DNA from: Hyphomicrobium sp.
GTDB lineage: Bacteria; Pseudomonadota; Alphaproteobacteria; Rhizobiales; Hyphomicrobiaceae
DNA: 64,000 bases
Assembly: GCA_016716675.1 (NCBI GenBank)
Contig: JADJVG010000002.1
Location: 62,001-126,000, forward strand
Direction of reading: 5' to 3'
The notes beneath the pieces are model-generated. The model did no database searches. It saw only the letters and a list, made by a program, of their open reading frames with translations, and was not told where the DNA came from. This document shows positions 26,898-34,926 of the stretch, piece by piece (the stretch's first letter is position 1; each line of letters starts with the position of its first letter). A program made the translations under genes and the position numbers.

Positions 26898-28870
26898 ACG
26901 AGACAATCGCATATGCATCGGGGGCGACGCTATTTGATGTCGTCGTCCCAAGCCTGGTTATGGTGGGAAGTCTTGTTCTCGTCCTGCCATTTCTCAACTC
27001 AAGGAGCGCCAGTGCGCGCGGCGTGCTGATCGCACTCTGCTTGTTTCTGATGTGGCGCTATATGGCGTGGCGGATTACGGAGACGCTTCCGCCTGTTGAG
27101 AATACCCTCGAATTTTCGATCGGCTTGGTGTTCATCGTCATCGAATTTCTGTCGGTCATTGCGGCATCGCTTGGCTTATTGTTTATGCTGCGAAAGCGCT
27201 GGCGATCCAAGGATGCGGATGCCGGCGTCGCGCGGTTGCATCGCGACGGCGCAGAGCCTCGTATCGATATTTTTATCTGCACCTATAATGAGAATGTCAG
27301 CGTTGTGGCGCCTACAATTTTAGGCGCCCTCAATATCGACTATGCCAACAAGCGCGTCTGGGTTCTCGACGACGGCAGACGGCCCTGGCTGAAACACCTC
27401 TGCGATGTGGCTGAGTGCGGATATATTGCCCGATCTGACAACAAACACGCCAAGGCCGGAAATATCAATCATGCGCTGAGCTACGTCGCCCAGCTTGAGG
27501 AGACGCCCGAATACATTGCGATCCTCGATGCCGATTTTGTTGCCCACCCGAAATTTCTCGAACGCACCCTGGCATTGATGCACTACGACAACAATGTTGC
27601 GGTGGTTCAGACGCCACAACATTTCATGAATGCCGATCCGATCCAGCGCAATCTTGCTGCGGAACACGTTTGGCCGGACGAGCAGCGTTACTTTTACGAC
27701 GTGATCCTGAAGACCAAGGATGCCTGGAATCTGGCGTTCTGCTGTGGAACATCTTCCCTTATCCGGTTCAGCGCGTTGTGCGAGCTCGGCGGGTTCCCGA
27801 CGAGCTCCGTGACCGAGGATTATCTGCTTTCGGTATGCCTGCGCGAAGAGGGCTACCAAACGATCTATTTGAACGAACGGCTATCCGTTGGCTTGGCGCC
27901 GGAAAGTCTGGAAGCGTATCTCACGCAACGTGGGCGCTGGAGCTTGGGCTTCGTGCAGATGGTCCGCGGACCGCATGGGCCGTTTTCAATGAACCCGAAG
28001 GTTTCCCTGCTCGAGCGCATCTCAATGTTTGAGACGTTCCTTTATTGGAGCGCGAGCCACGCATTCCGGGTGCTCGCCATCATTGTTCCAGCCATCTATC
28101 TGCTTTTCGATATCAAGGCCGTCTACGCCGGATTATATGCCGCCATAGACCATGTTTTGCCGTTTCTGTTGGTTAGCGCGCTCGTCAACGGTTGGCTCAC
28201 GCAATGGCGTGTGTTGCCGCTCATGTCAGATGTCAGTCAGCTGTTATCGGCGCATACCGTCTTGAAGTCCGTCATCGCTGGAACGCTTCGCCCAAAAAGT
28301 CAGCGCTTCAAGGTGACTTTGAAGGGCGCCAACCGAAAACAAAGTTTCGTCGCCTGGCCGATGATGACGGTGTTCTTGGGATATCTGGCGCTGACCACAG
28401 TGGCCATCATTTGGGCGTTTGCGATCAACAACAACATGGGTCTTAGAGATTCGACGGCCGTTGCGCTTTTCTGGTGTTGGTACAATACGCTTGTCCTCGT
28501 TCTGGCATGCTTGATTTGTATTGAGGAACCTCGCCAGGATGCGCGCGTTCGCGTGGAAGGCGAGTTGGAAGTGGCGCGCGATGGACACTCGGTGAATTGC
28601 CAGACTGTCGACGTCTCCTTGGGCGGCGTGCGCTTGAAGGGCACTTGCCCGTTTCCATTGCACGCGGTCGTTAGCGTCGGTATGGGTGGATATTCCGTCG
28701 ATGGATGGGTCGTCCGCGTGACCGACGTTGATTTCGCGATAAAGTTCGTAAGCCGGTCGGAAAAGCTAAAGCGGCTACTCGTGCACAGGGATCATGATCT
28801 CAAGACCGCCGCCGGCGTTTCTCACCCCCTAAGCGTGGCGCATGCCGTCATGGGCCGCATTTTCAGGTAG
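26894..28870 (+). CDS. Cellulose synthase-like GT2 glycosyltransferase with C-terminal PilZ domain
   Basis: The 658-residue protein has two N-terminal membrane helices, a GT2 domain with the processive synthase motifs VLDDGRR (Asp159/160), ILDADF (Asp212, Asp214), TEDYLLS (Asp310) and QRGRWSLG (345-352), further membrane helices, and a PilZ domain from about 545. EEPRQDARVRVE supplies the RxxxR c-di-GMP motif and DVSLGGVRL the D-x-S-x-x-G element. It resembles BcsA, making a beta-glycan and threading it through the membrane under c-di-GMP control. No bcsB, bcsC or bcsZ is nearby; an HlyD-like partner is, so the product may not be cellulose. Confidence 0.9.
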   Translation: MNETIAYASGATLFDVVVPSLVMVGSLVLVLPFLNSRSASARGVLIALCLFLMWRYMAWRITETLPPVENTLEFSIGLVFIVIEFLSVIAASLGLLFMLRKRWRSKDADAGVARLHRDGAEPRIDIFICTYNENVSVVAPTILGALNIDYANKRVWVLDDGRRPWLKHLCDVAECGYIARSDNKHAKAGNINHALSYVAQLEETPEYIAILDADFVAHPKFLERTLALMHYDNNVAVVQTPQHFMNADPIQRNLAAEHVWPDEQRYFYDVILKTKDAWNLAFCCGTSSLIRFSALCELGGFPTSSVTEDYLLSVCLREEGYQTIYLNERLSVGLAPESLEAYLTQRGRWSLGFVQMVRGPHGPFSMNPKVSLLERISMFETFLYWSASHAFRVLAIIVPAIYLLFDIKAVYAGLYAAIDHVLPFLLVSALVNGWLTQWRVLPLMSDVSQLLSAHTVLKSVIAGTLRPKSQRFKVTLKGANRKQSFVAWPMMTVFLGYLALTTVAIIWAFAINNNMGLRDSTAVALFWCWYNTLVLVLACLICIEEPRQDARVRVEGELEVARDGHSVNCQTVDVSLGGVRLKGTCPFPLHAVVSVGMGGYSVDGWVVRVTDVDFAIKFVSRSEKLKRLLVHRDHDLKTAAGVSHPLSVAHAVMGRIFR

Positions 28871-29044
28871 ACGACATCGCGGCTGAAATGGGCGCAAACA
28901 ATCACCAATGTGTCCGGTATGGACAAAGGAGGTATCTGGCTCCGCGGGCAATAGCCGTCCGACTTCGAAACAATTCTGGAAATTGAATTGTATGCCCGCG
29001 GATCTTGTGGCGATGCACAGGTGGTCCCCGTAACGGATTGTACT

Positions 29045-29490
29045 ATGAAGGTCGCCGAGTTCCTTGATCAAAGACACTAGCCGATAAGCCGGGTTCGCCC
29101 GACTCTAACGGTCGGTGAAGTGCTGCTGAATTTTTGGGCAGAAAACTCCGGCGCCGTCATTGTGAGTGACGACGATGGCGTGAGTGCCGGCGATGGGGCG
29201 CTTGCTGGCGTCGCAACAGAGCGCGACGCCGCCCGCGCAACCGTACACGATCGCGCCGGTTCACGTGATCTTCTCGTATTAGCACTAACGACGACAGCCG
29301 TGGTCAGTTGCTCGCCGACTGACCATATTTCAGATGTGGCGCCGGTGGTGGCGGAACGACACCCATATCATATCTCGGTCATGAATCATATCTCGATCAT
29401 GTCCAACGGGCGTGTCCGCGATGTCATCAATATTGTTGAATTCCTCAATCAATGGCCGCAAGATCGGCGGCGCGTGTCCCGCACACTGAT
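29045..29490 (+). pseudogene. Decayed CBS-domain gene with in-frame stop
   Basis: ATG at 29045 starts MKVAEFLDQRH, then TAG at codon 12, then the frame continues PISRVRPTLTVGEV and FWAENSGAVIVSDDDG, GVATERDAARATV, ALTTTAVVSCSPTDHISDVA. Line for line this parallels the intact CBS protein beginning at 29618 (MKVADILKAKGS, RPNETIKSV, ESVGALLVMSESG, GIITERDVSNGV, ALMTTGVVTCSAQDTVSTVA). The 3' part diverges after SNGRVRDVINIVEFLN. It is a tandem duplicate that has lost function. The end coordinate is approximate. Confidence 0.78.
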
Positions 29491-29617
29491 TGGATGTCAA
29501 TGTTTGGCCATCACCGAATATTCGAGGGCCGCCCGTTGTGAACAGGGGTCTGCGGTCGCCATCACAGCAATACACAGCAATATTGCTTTTCCAACTTGTC
29601 GAGCGATGGAGAGTGTC

Positions 29618-30052
29618 ATGAAAGTTGCCGATATTTTAAAGGCAAAGGGTAGCGCGGTCATGTCCGTCCGCCCCAACGAGACTATCAAGTCCGTGGCCAA
29701 GCGTTTCCAGAAGGAAAGTGTCGGCGCACTGCTTGTCATGAGCGAAAGCGGGACGTTGGAAGGCATCATCACGGAGCGAGACGTCTCGAACGGAGTCGCT
29801 AATCATGGATCGGTTGCGCCCGATTTGCTGGCCTCAGCGTTGATGACGACCGGCGTCGTCACATGCTCGGCCCAGGATACAGTGAGCACCGTCGCCCGGA
29901 TCATGACTGAGCGCCGTATGCGCCATCTTCCAGTGAAGGATGAGAATAAGATCGTAGGCGTCATCAGCATCGGTGACGTTCTCAAATGTCGCCTCGACGA
30001 AGTTCAGCTTGAAACCCACGTGTTGCGTGATCTCGCGCTCGCCAGCCGGTGA
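29618..30052 (+). CDS. CBS-pair domain protein
   Basis: This 144-residue protein consists of two CBS motifs: RPNETIKSVAKRF...GALLVMSESGTLEGIITERD and MTTGVVTCSAQDTVSTVARI...RHLPVKDENKIVGVISIGD. CBS pairs bind adenosine nucleotides such as AMP, ATP or NADH and act as sensors. The ATG at 29618 has GGAG six bases upstream; the frame is open further back only because it joins the decayed duplicate. Stand-alone proteins of this size are common in alphaproteobacteria and their partners are usually unknown. A link to the EPS genes of the island is only positional. Confidence 0.85.
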   Translation: MKVADILKAKGSAVMSVRPNETIKSVAKRFQKESVGALLVMSESGTLEGIITERDVSNGVANHGSVAPDLLASALMTTGVVTCSAQDTVSTVARIMTERRMRHLPVKDENKIVGVISIGDVLKCRLDEVQLETHVLRDLALASR

Positions 30053-30706
30053 GTGTCACGGTGCGAGAGCGCCGACCGGTTTCAATGAGCCCGCCTAGCA
30101 AGTAGAACACCGATTGGCGGCGCGTTGCTGCCGGGCACTCTACGTCGCGCTTGCTGGGGGAGGAGTATGGCTGGCGTTTCGAACGACCGCCTATACGGTG
30201 CCTGCTGCTGCCTCAGCGTATGAGGGGCCTCCGAGCGGTCTCAACGCGACTACGGTCGAGGATAGGTATCCATAAGAGTTTCAAGGCTCAACGGTGCGTG
30301 AGTATCGCCCGCCAGAACGGGCAGAGTTATTGATCTCTAACGAAAAAAATATGGTGCTGCCGGCGGAGGTTCAACTCGTGACCGCTCCGTTGCCTGGGGC
30401 GTGCTCAAAACAGAAGCTTCGCGATAGCTGCTGGGTATGAGAAGTGGCAGAAGATCTGGGAGAGAGATAGACTTCGGCACGAAATAACAAAGCAAAAACA
30501 ATGATGTTATAGTGCAGCCCTCTCCACTATCATCGTTTTTGGGCCGATAAGGTCGCCCAAAAAATCGATCCGTGTCGCGCCGGGACGGCTGGCTTTCGCC
30601 AATTCGAGCCAGCAACCGGGTTGACGGATGGCGTGGAAACGCAGCTGCATTCCTCCTGTCATCGATCTGTCTGTAATTGCCGCCTGTAATTGAAAGGCTG
30701 CCGCCC
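30053..30706. other. Intergenic stretch with the right end of the island
   Basis: These 654 bases hold no convincing gene. The main feature is the tRNA-derived repeat at 30515-30531. The stretch 30400-30530 is AT-richer than what follows. A promoter for the HugZ-like gene should lie between the repeat and 30707. Short open frames around 30151-30333 have no recognisable domain. Confidence 0.5.
30515..30531 (+). repeat. Right attachment-site repeat (copy of tRNA-Tyr 3' end)
   Basis: CAGCCCTCTCCACTATC matches 19764-19780 at 16 of 17 positions. A random near-match of this length in 64 kb is unlikely. It separates accessory genes from the conserved genes that follow. Confidence 0.68.
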
Positions 30707-31447
30707 GTGTCGCAACCCAAGAAAGACCTTCTGCAACCGGTTGATGCCGATGCCCGGCGTCTCGCCAAAACATTGGTACGAACCGCGCGCTTCGCGGCTC
30801 TGGCAACGCTCGACCCGTCCGACGGCAGTCCGGCCGTCAGCCGCGTTTCGGTCGCGACTGCGATGAACGGAGACGTGGGGTTCTTAATTTCCGGGCTTTC
30901 CGGGCATTTCGGCAATCTTGAAGCCGATTCGCGCTGCTCGCTGTTGATCGGCGAGCCCGGCAAGGGTGATCCACTCGCCCACCCGCGTCTGACGGTGATC
31001 GGCAACGCCCACAAGCTCGCGGCCGGGTCGGAACTGGCGCACGTCAAGGCGCGCTATCTGATGCGCCATCCTAAGAGCGCGCTCTATGCCGATTTCGCGG
31101 ACTTCGCGTTCTGGCGATTCACGGCGTCGCGGGCGTCGCTGAACGCCGGTTTCGGCATGGCCTTCGTGATGGCACCATCGGATATTGCCACGGATATGAC
31201 GGGCCTAGCGGCGCTCGCCGATGCGGAAACTGGCGCCGTTGCCCACATGAATTCCGACCACGGTGACGCGGTGGACCGCTATGCAGCGCTCGCCGGTGGC
31301 GACGCGGCGGGGTGGCGGCTCGCGTGCCTTGACCCGGAGGGGTTGGATCTGGCGCGCGGCGACCGGGCGGTGCGGCTGTGGTTCGAGACCCCGCTGACCT
31401 CGCCTGAACAGCTGCGGCCGGCATTGGTGGCGTTGGCCAAGGTGTGA
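30707..31447 (+). CDS. HugZ-like pyridoxamine 5'-phosphate oxidase-fold protein with DUF2470
   Basis: The 246-residue protein has an N-terminal split-barrel flavin/heme-binding domain (TARFAALATLDPSDGSPAVS, GFLISGLSGHFGNLEADSR, SLLIGEPGKGDPLAHPRLT) and a C-terminal DUF2470 segment with AVAHMNSDHGDAVDRYA, whose His residues are typical of HugZ-type heme oxygenase-like proteins. Members help use heme iron or bind flavin; which applies here cannot be decided. The GTG at 30707 is preferred because AAGG precedes it; an upstream in-frame TTG would add ten unlikely residues. It is the first gene outside the island. Confidence 0.82.
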   Translation: MSQPKKDLLQPVDADARRLAKTLVRTARFAALATLDPSDGSPAVSRVSVATAMNGDVGFLISGLSGHFGNLEADSRCSLLIGEPGKGDPLAHPRLTVIGNAHKLAAGSELAHVKARYLMRHPKSALYADFADFAFWRFTASRASLNAGFGMAFVMAPSDIATDMTGLAALADAETGAVAHMNSDHGDAVDRYAALAGGDAAGWRLACLDPEGLDLARGDRAVRLWFETPLTSPEQLRPALVALAKV

Positions 31448-31646
31448 CCGCCGGACCCGGTCCAAGGGCGTTCGTGTCCGGTCGAGACCGTGGCGAAGCC
31501 GTCTGTGCGCGGAATTTAACCTCGCGGGCCGCCAGCATCTATTCGCGACCACAATTGCCGGGTTAAAAGGCCGGCTAGCACTCAATCGGGTATTGTCGCC
31601 CGACAAGCGCAGCCACCCGGCCGGCGATGACGTTGCGGAGATGAAT

Positions 31647-32102
31647 ATGGTCGACAACTTGTTCCTACTTGCCGTTGCCTCGTTGGGCTGGGGTCTGTCG
31701 TTGGCAACCTACCGGCTGTTTGCCCGTTCGAATGGTTGGCCCATGGGTGCCTTGCACGCCGACCTGCCGATCATTCCGGTTTTGATCGGTCTGGCGGGGT
31801 TGGTGGCGGGGCTTTTGTTCGCGACGGCACGTGGCGCCGACGACGGCGGATGGGTGATCATCGCATTCGGCTTCGTCTTGGCAGCGCTATGGACGGGTTT
31901 TGTGCGTGTTGGTTCGCAGATCACGCTGTTTCTGGTGCCCGTTGTCACATTCCTGCTGTTGCTCGGCTGGCTAGCTGTGCCGCTCGGCTATTCGGAGCGC
32001 AAATGGGCGACCGAACAGCCCACTGAAACGCTAAAGCGCCGCGGATTGTTGAAGCCGGACGAAGTGCCCGGTTCAATGATCAAGCCTGATGGCGGTCAGT
32101 AA
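31647..32102 (+). CDS. Inner-membrane protein of unknown function
   Basis: The 151-residue protein has four hydrophobic segments (FLLAVASLGWGLSLATYRLF, IPVLIGLAGLVAGLLFATA, WVIIAFGFVLAALWTGFVRV, LFLVPVVTFLLLLGWLAVPL) and a polar C-terminal tail of about 35 residues. I do not recognise a family. GGAG six bases before the ATG at 31647 supports this start over two in-frame ATGs slightly upstream. A terminator follows at 32158. Confidence 0.65.
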   Translation: MVDNLFLLAVASLGWGLSLATYRLFARSNGWPMGALHADLPIIPVLIGLAGLVAGLLFATARGADDGGWVIIAFGFVLAALWTGFVRVGSQITLFLVPVVTFLLLLGWLAVPLGYSERKWATEQPTETLKRRGLLKPDEVPGSMIKPDGGQ

Positions 32103-32157
32103 GCACGATGACGCACTCGTTCTAAGGTCGGCGTTCGTATTCAAGGATTTTTGTCGC

Positions 32158-32193
32158 ACCCCGCTGGCGTAATCGCCGTGCGGGGTGTTTTTG
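32158..32193 (+). terminator. Intrinsic terminator before nuoE
   Basis: CACCCCGC pairs with GCGGGGTG, with an inner GGCG-TAAT-CGCC helix, followed by five T. It ends the transcript of the membrane-protein gene, so nuoE needs its own promoter in 32194-32384. Confidence 0.88.
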
Positions 32194-32384
32194 CACCAGA
32201 CGCATTTATTCCGACCCTGCGTCATCGCTTGCACGCTTGATTTGATGGGCGTACTGGACCGGGCGATTGCTGCAGGGTTAATGTTCGCCGCGCTGCGAGA
32301 TTCTTACTGCGCAAGACTTTATCCCCCGGGTCACGGGTCGCGATAGAATCCTGCGTCACACGTTCTGGTCTTGAGGAGCCGCCA

Positions 32385-33572
32385 ATGGCCGTCCGCCGTC
32401 TTGATTCCGATCAGCCCGCCCATTTCGCCTTTACGGCTGAAAACGAGGCCTGGGCGCGGGAACAGATTGCCAAGTATCCGGAAGGCAAACAGGCCGGCGC
32501 CATTATTGCGCTGCTGTGGCGTGCCCAGGAGCAAGCCGGTTGGCTGCCGGAGCCGGCCATTCGCTATGTCACCGATATGCTTGGTATGGCCCATATCCGC
32601 GGCCTCGAAGTCGCAACGTTCTACACGATGTTCCAGTTGTCGCCGGTGGGCAGGAAGGCGCATGTGCAGGTTTGTGGCACGACCCCGTGCATGCTGCGTG
32701 GCTCCAATGACCTGGTGGAAGTCTGCAAGCGCCGGATTTCGCCGCATCAACACGAGCTGAGTGCCGACGGCACACTGTCGTGGGAAGAAGTCGAGTGCAT
32801 GGGCAATTGCGCCAACGCGCCGATGGTTCAGGTCGATAAGTCCACCTTTGAAGATTTGACGCCGACCCTGCTCGAGGCGGTGATCGACGGTTTTCTCAAG
32901 GGCGAGGCGCCCTTGCCGGGGTCGCAGATCGGACGCGCAGCCTCTTGCCCGCAAGGCGGGCCGACATCATTGACCGACGCGTCGTTGTATGACGGTTCGT
33001 GCATCGGCGCCTGGAAGGTACGTTTTGAAGAAGCGGCACGGGAAGCTGCGTCGGCCGCAAGCGCCGCGCCTGCTGCACCGCCTCCCGCTGCACCGGCCCC
33101 TGCGGCCGCGACACCGCCCGCTGCTCCCGCCGTCCATCCGGCGGCGTTGACGGCGATGGCCAATGCCGGGCTGGTCAAGGAATTGAACGCGCGTGGCGAC
33201 GGCAAACCGTTGTCGGCCGACGAACTCGAAAAAATGAAAGCGTCAACCGTATTGCGAGCACCGCAATTCGGCGGTGGCGCTGCGGCTGGCGACGCCAAGC
33301 CCGAGTTGCTCAGCGCGCCGCGCGACGGCAAGGGTGACGATCTCGGCTTGATTTGGGGCGTGGCCGAAAAGCTTGCTGAAAAATTGAACACCATGGGCAT
33401 CTGGCATTTCGATCAGATCGCCAAGTGGACGCCGGCCAACGTTGCCTGGTTCGAAGCGCAGATGGATGGCTTTAAGGGCCGGATTGATCGCGACAAGTGG
33501 ATCGAGCAATGCCAGAAGCTAGCTTCTGGCTGGCGGCCGGGCAGTGGTGTCGGCGAACGGCCAAAGGGGTAA
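32385..33572 (+). CDS. nuoE: NADH-quinone oxidoreductase subunit E with C-terminal helix-hairpin-helix extension
   Basis: Residues ~1-190 form the thioredoxin-like 2Fe-2S subunit of complex I: GLEVATFYTMFQLSPVGR, then Cys pairs in VCGTTPCMLRG and ECMGNCANAPMVQV that bind cluster N1a. An Ala/Pro-rich linker (~220-250) follows, then a C-terminal domain (GKGDDLGLIWGVAEKLAEKL, GIWHFDQIAKWTP, KGRIDRDKWIEQ) like that at the end of RpsB in this window. At 395 residues it is more than twice the usual bacterial length, as in many Hyphomicrobiales. GAGGAG lies six bases before the ATG. It is the first nuo gene here; nuoA-D are not upstream. Confidence 0.95.
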   Translation: MAVRRLDSDQPAHFAFTAENEAWAREQIAKYPEGKQAGAIIALLWRAQEQAGWLPEPAIRYVTDMLGMAHIRGLEVATFYTMFQLSPVGRKAHVQVCGTTPCMLRGSNDLVEVCKRRISPHQHELSADGTLSWEEVECMGNCANAPMVQVDKSTFEDLTPTLLEAVIDGFLKGEAPLPGSQIGRAASCPQGGPTSLTDASLYDGSCIGAWKVRFEEAAREAASAASAAPAAPPPAAPAPAAATPPAAPAVHPAALTAMANAGLVKELNARGDGKPLSADELEKMKASTVLRAPQFGGGAAAGDAKPELLSAPRDGKGDDLGLIWGVAEKLAEKLNTMGIWHFDQIAKWTPANVAWFEAQMDGFKGRIDRDKWIEQCQKLASGWRPGSGVGERPKG

Positions 33573-33636
33573 GTGATGCGCGGGGCCAAACGTTTTGTGA
33601 TTGCAGCCGGTGGTTCGGCGGGAAGGCGTGTGAACG

Positions 33637-34923
33637 ATGCTTGAAGATCGCGACCGCATTTTCCGCAACCTCTATGGCTTCCATGACGCGAGCCTGAAGG
33701 GCGCGATCCGTCGTGGCGCCTGGGACGGCACCAAGCTGTTCATTGATCGCGGTCATGACTTCATCATCGATGAAGTCAAAAAGTCGGGCTTGCGCGGCCG
33801 CGGCGGCGCCGGCTTCCCGACGGGCCTCAAATGGTCATTCATGCCGAAGGCCGATCCGCGCCCGAGCTATCTCGTCATCAACGCCGACGAGTCGGAGCCA
33901 GGCTCGTGCAAGGACCGCGAAATTCTGCGCCATGATCCGCATCTGCTGGTCGAGGGCGCGCTGGTCGCTGCCTTCGCGATGCGGGCCCATACAAGTTATA
34001 TCTACGTGCGCGGCGAATACATTCGCGAGCGCGAAGCCTTGCAGCGCGCAGTCGATGAAGCCTACGCGGCCAAACTGATTGGCAAGAATAACGTCCACGG
34101 CTGGGATTTCGACCTCTACGTCGTGCACGGCGCCGGCGCTTATATCTGCGGCGAAGAAACCGCGATGCTCGAATCCATCGAGGGCAAGAAGGGCCAGCCG
34201 CGCCTGAAGCCGCCGTTCCCGGCCAACGTCGGGCTATGGGGCGCGCCGACGACGATCAACAACGTCGAGAGCATCGCGGTTGTGCCGGAAATTCTGCGGC
34301 GCGGTGCGCTGTGGTTTGCCGATCTCGGCTTGCCCAACAACACCGGCACCAAGTTGTTCCAGATCTCGGGCCACGTCGAAAAGCCGTGTGTCGTCGAAGA
34401 GGAAATGGGTATCCCGATGCGGGAGCTGCTCGATAAGCATTGTGGTGGTGTGCGCGGCGGCTGGGATAACCTGCTGGCGGTTATTCCGGGTGGTTCGTCG
34501 GTGCGGTGTATCACGGCCGAACAGGCTGCCGACGTAACCATGGACTTCGACGCGCTCGGCAAGCTCGGTTCGGGGCTTGGCACGGCCGCGGTGATCGTCA
34601 TGGACAAATCGACCGACATCATTGGCGCTATCAGGCGCATTGCCTATTTCTATAAGCACGAAAGCTGCGGCCAGTGTACGCCGTGCCGCGAAGGCACCGG
34701 CTGGATGTGGCGCGTTCTGGAACGCATGGAACGCGGGCAGGCCGAGAAGAGCGAAATCGACATGCTGCTCGACGTGACGAAGCAGGTCGAAGGTCACACG
34801 ATCTGCGCGCTGGGTGATGCGGCGGCTTGGCCGGTCCAGGGTTTGATCAAGAATTTCCGTCCCGTCATCGAGGCGCGGATCGACGACTACAAGAAGACGC
34901 ATGCGCGTCAGGCGGCGGAGTAG
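33637..34923 (+). CDS. nuoF: NADH-quinone oxidoreductase subunit F
   Basis: The 428-residue protein contains the NADH-binding loop GRGGAGFPTGLKWSFM, the FMN-binding NADESEPGSCKDREI, GAYICGEETAMLESIEGKKG and the 4Fe-4S ligands ESCGQCTPCREGTGW plus a later Cys in HTICALGDAAAWP. It oxidises NADH and passes electrons through FMN and cluster N3 to the peripheral arm of complex I. It starts 64 bases after nuoE with GGAAGG upstream and is followed three bases later by nuoG. Confidence 0.97.
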   Translation: MLEDRDRIFRNLYGFHDASLKGAIRRGAWDGTKLFIDRGHDFIIDEVKKSGLRGRGGAGFPTGLKWSFMPKADPRPSYLVINADESEPGSCKDREILRHDPHLLVEGALVAAFAMRAHTSYIYVRGEYIREREALQRAVDEAYAAKLIGKNNVHGWDFDLYVVHGAGAYICGEETAMLESIEGKKGQPRLKPPFPANVGLWGAPTTINNVESIAVVPEILRRGALWFADLGLPNNTGTKLFQISGHVEKPCVVEEEMGIPMRELLDKHCGGVRGGWDNLLAVIPGGSSVRCITAEQAADVTMDFDALGKLGSGLGTAAVIVMDKSTDIIGAIRRIAYFYKHESCGQCTPCREGTGWMWRVLERMERGQAEKSEIDMLLDVTKQVEGHTICALGDAAAWPVQGLIKNFRPVIEARIDDYKKTHARQAAE

Positions 34924-34926
34924 GAG

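Larger units (their letters stand above)
19764..30531. mobile_element. Putative decayed genomic island integrated at tRNA-Tyr
   Basis: The tRNA 3' end (19764-19780, CAGCCCTCTCCACCATC) recurs in direct orientation at 30515-30531 with one mismatch (C to T). Immediately inside the left end is an integrase N-terminal fragment. The cargo between the repeats is accessory (RTX glycosidase, antiporter, cellulose synthase-like pair, CBS genes), with long non-coding AT-rich stretches and decayed genes, whereas flanking genes are housekeeping. No intact integrase or transfer genes remain, so it is probably immobile. The boundary call is inference from the repeat plus content. Confidence 0.7.

Noticed and set aside
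29120..30052. A single 310-residue protein with three or four CBS motifs
   Set aside because: The first part is a decayed copy with an in-frame stop upstream and no start signal at 29120; the real gene begins at 29618 with a GGAG.
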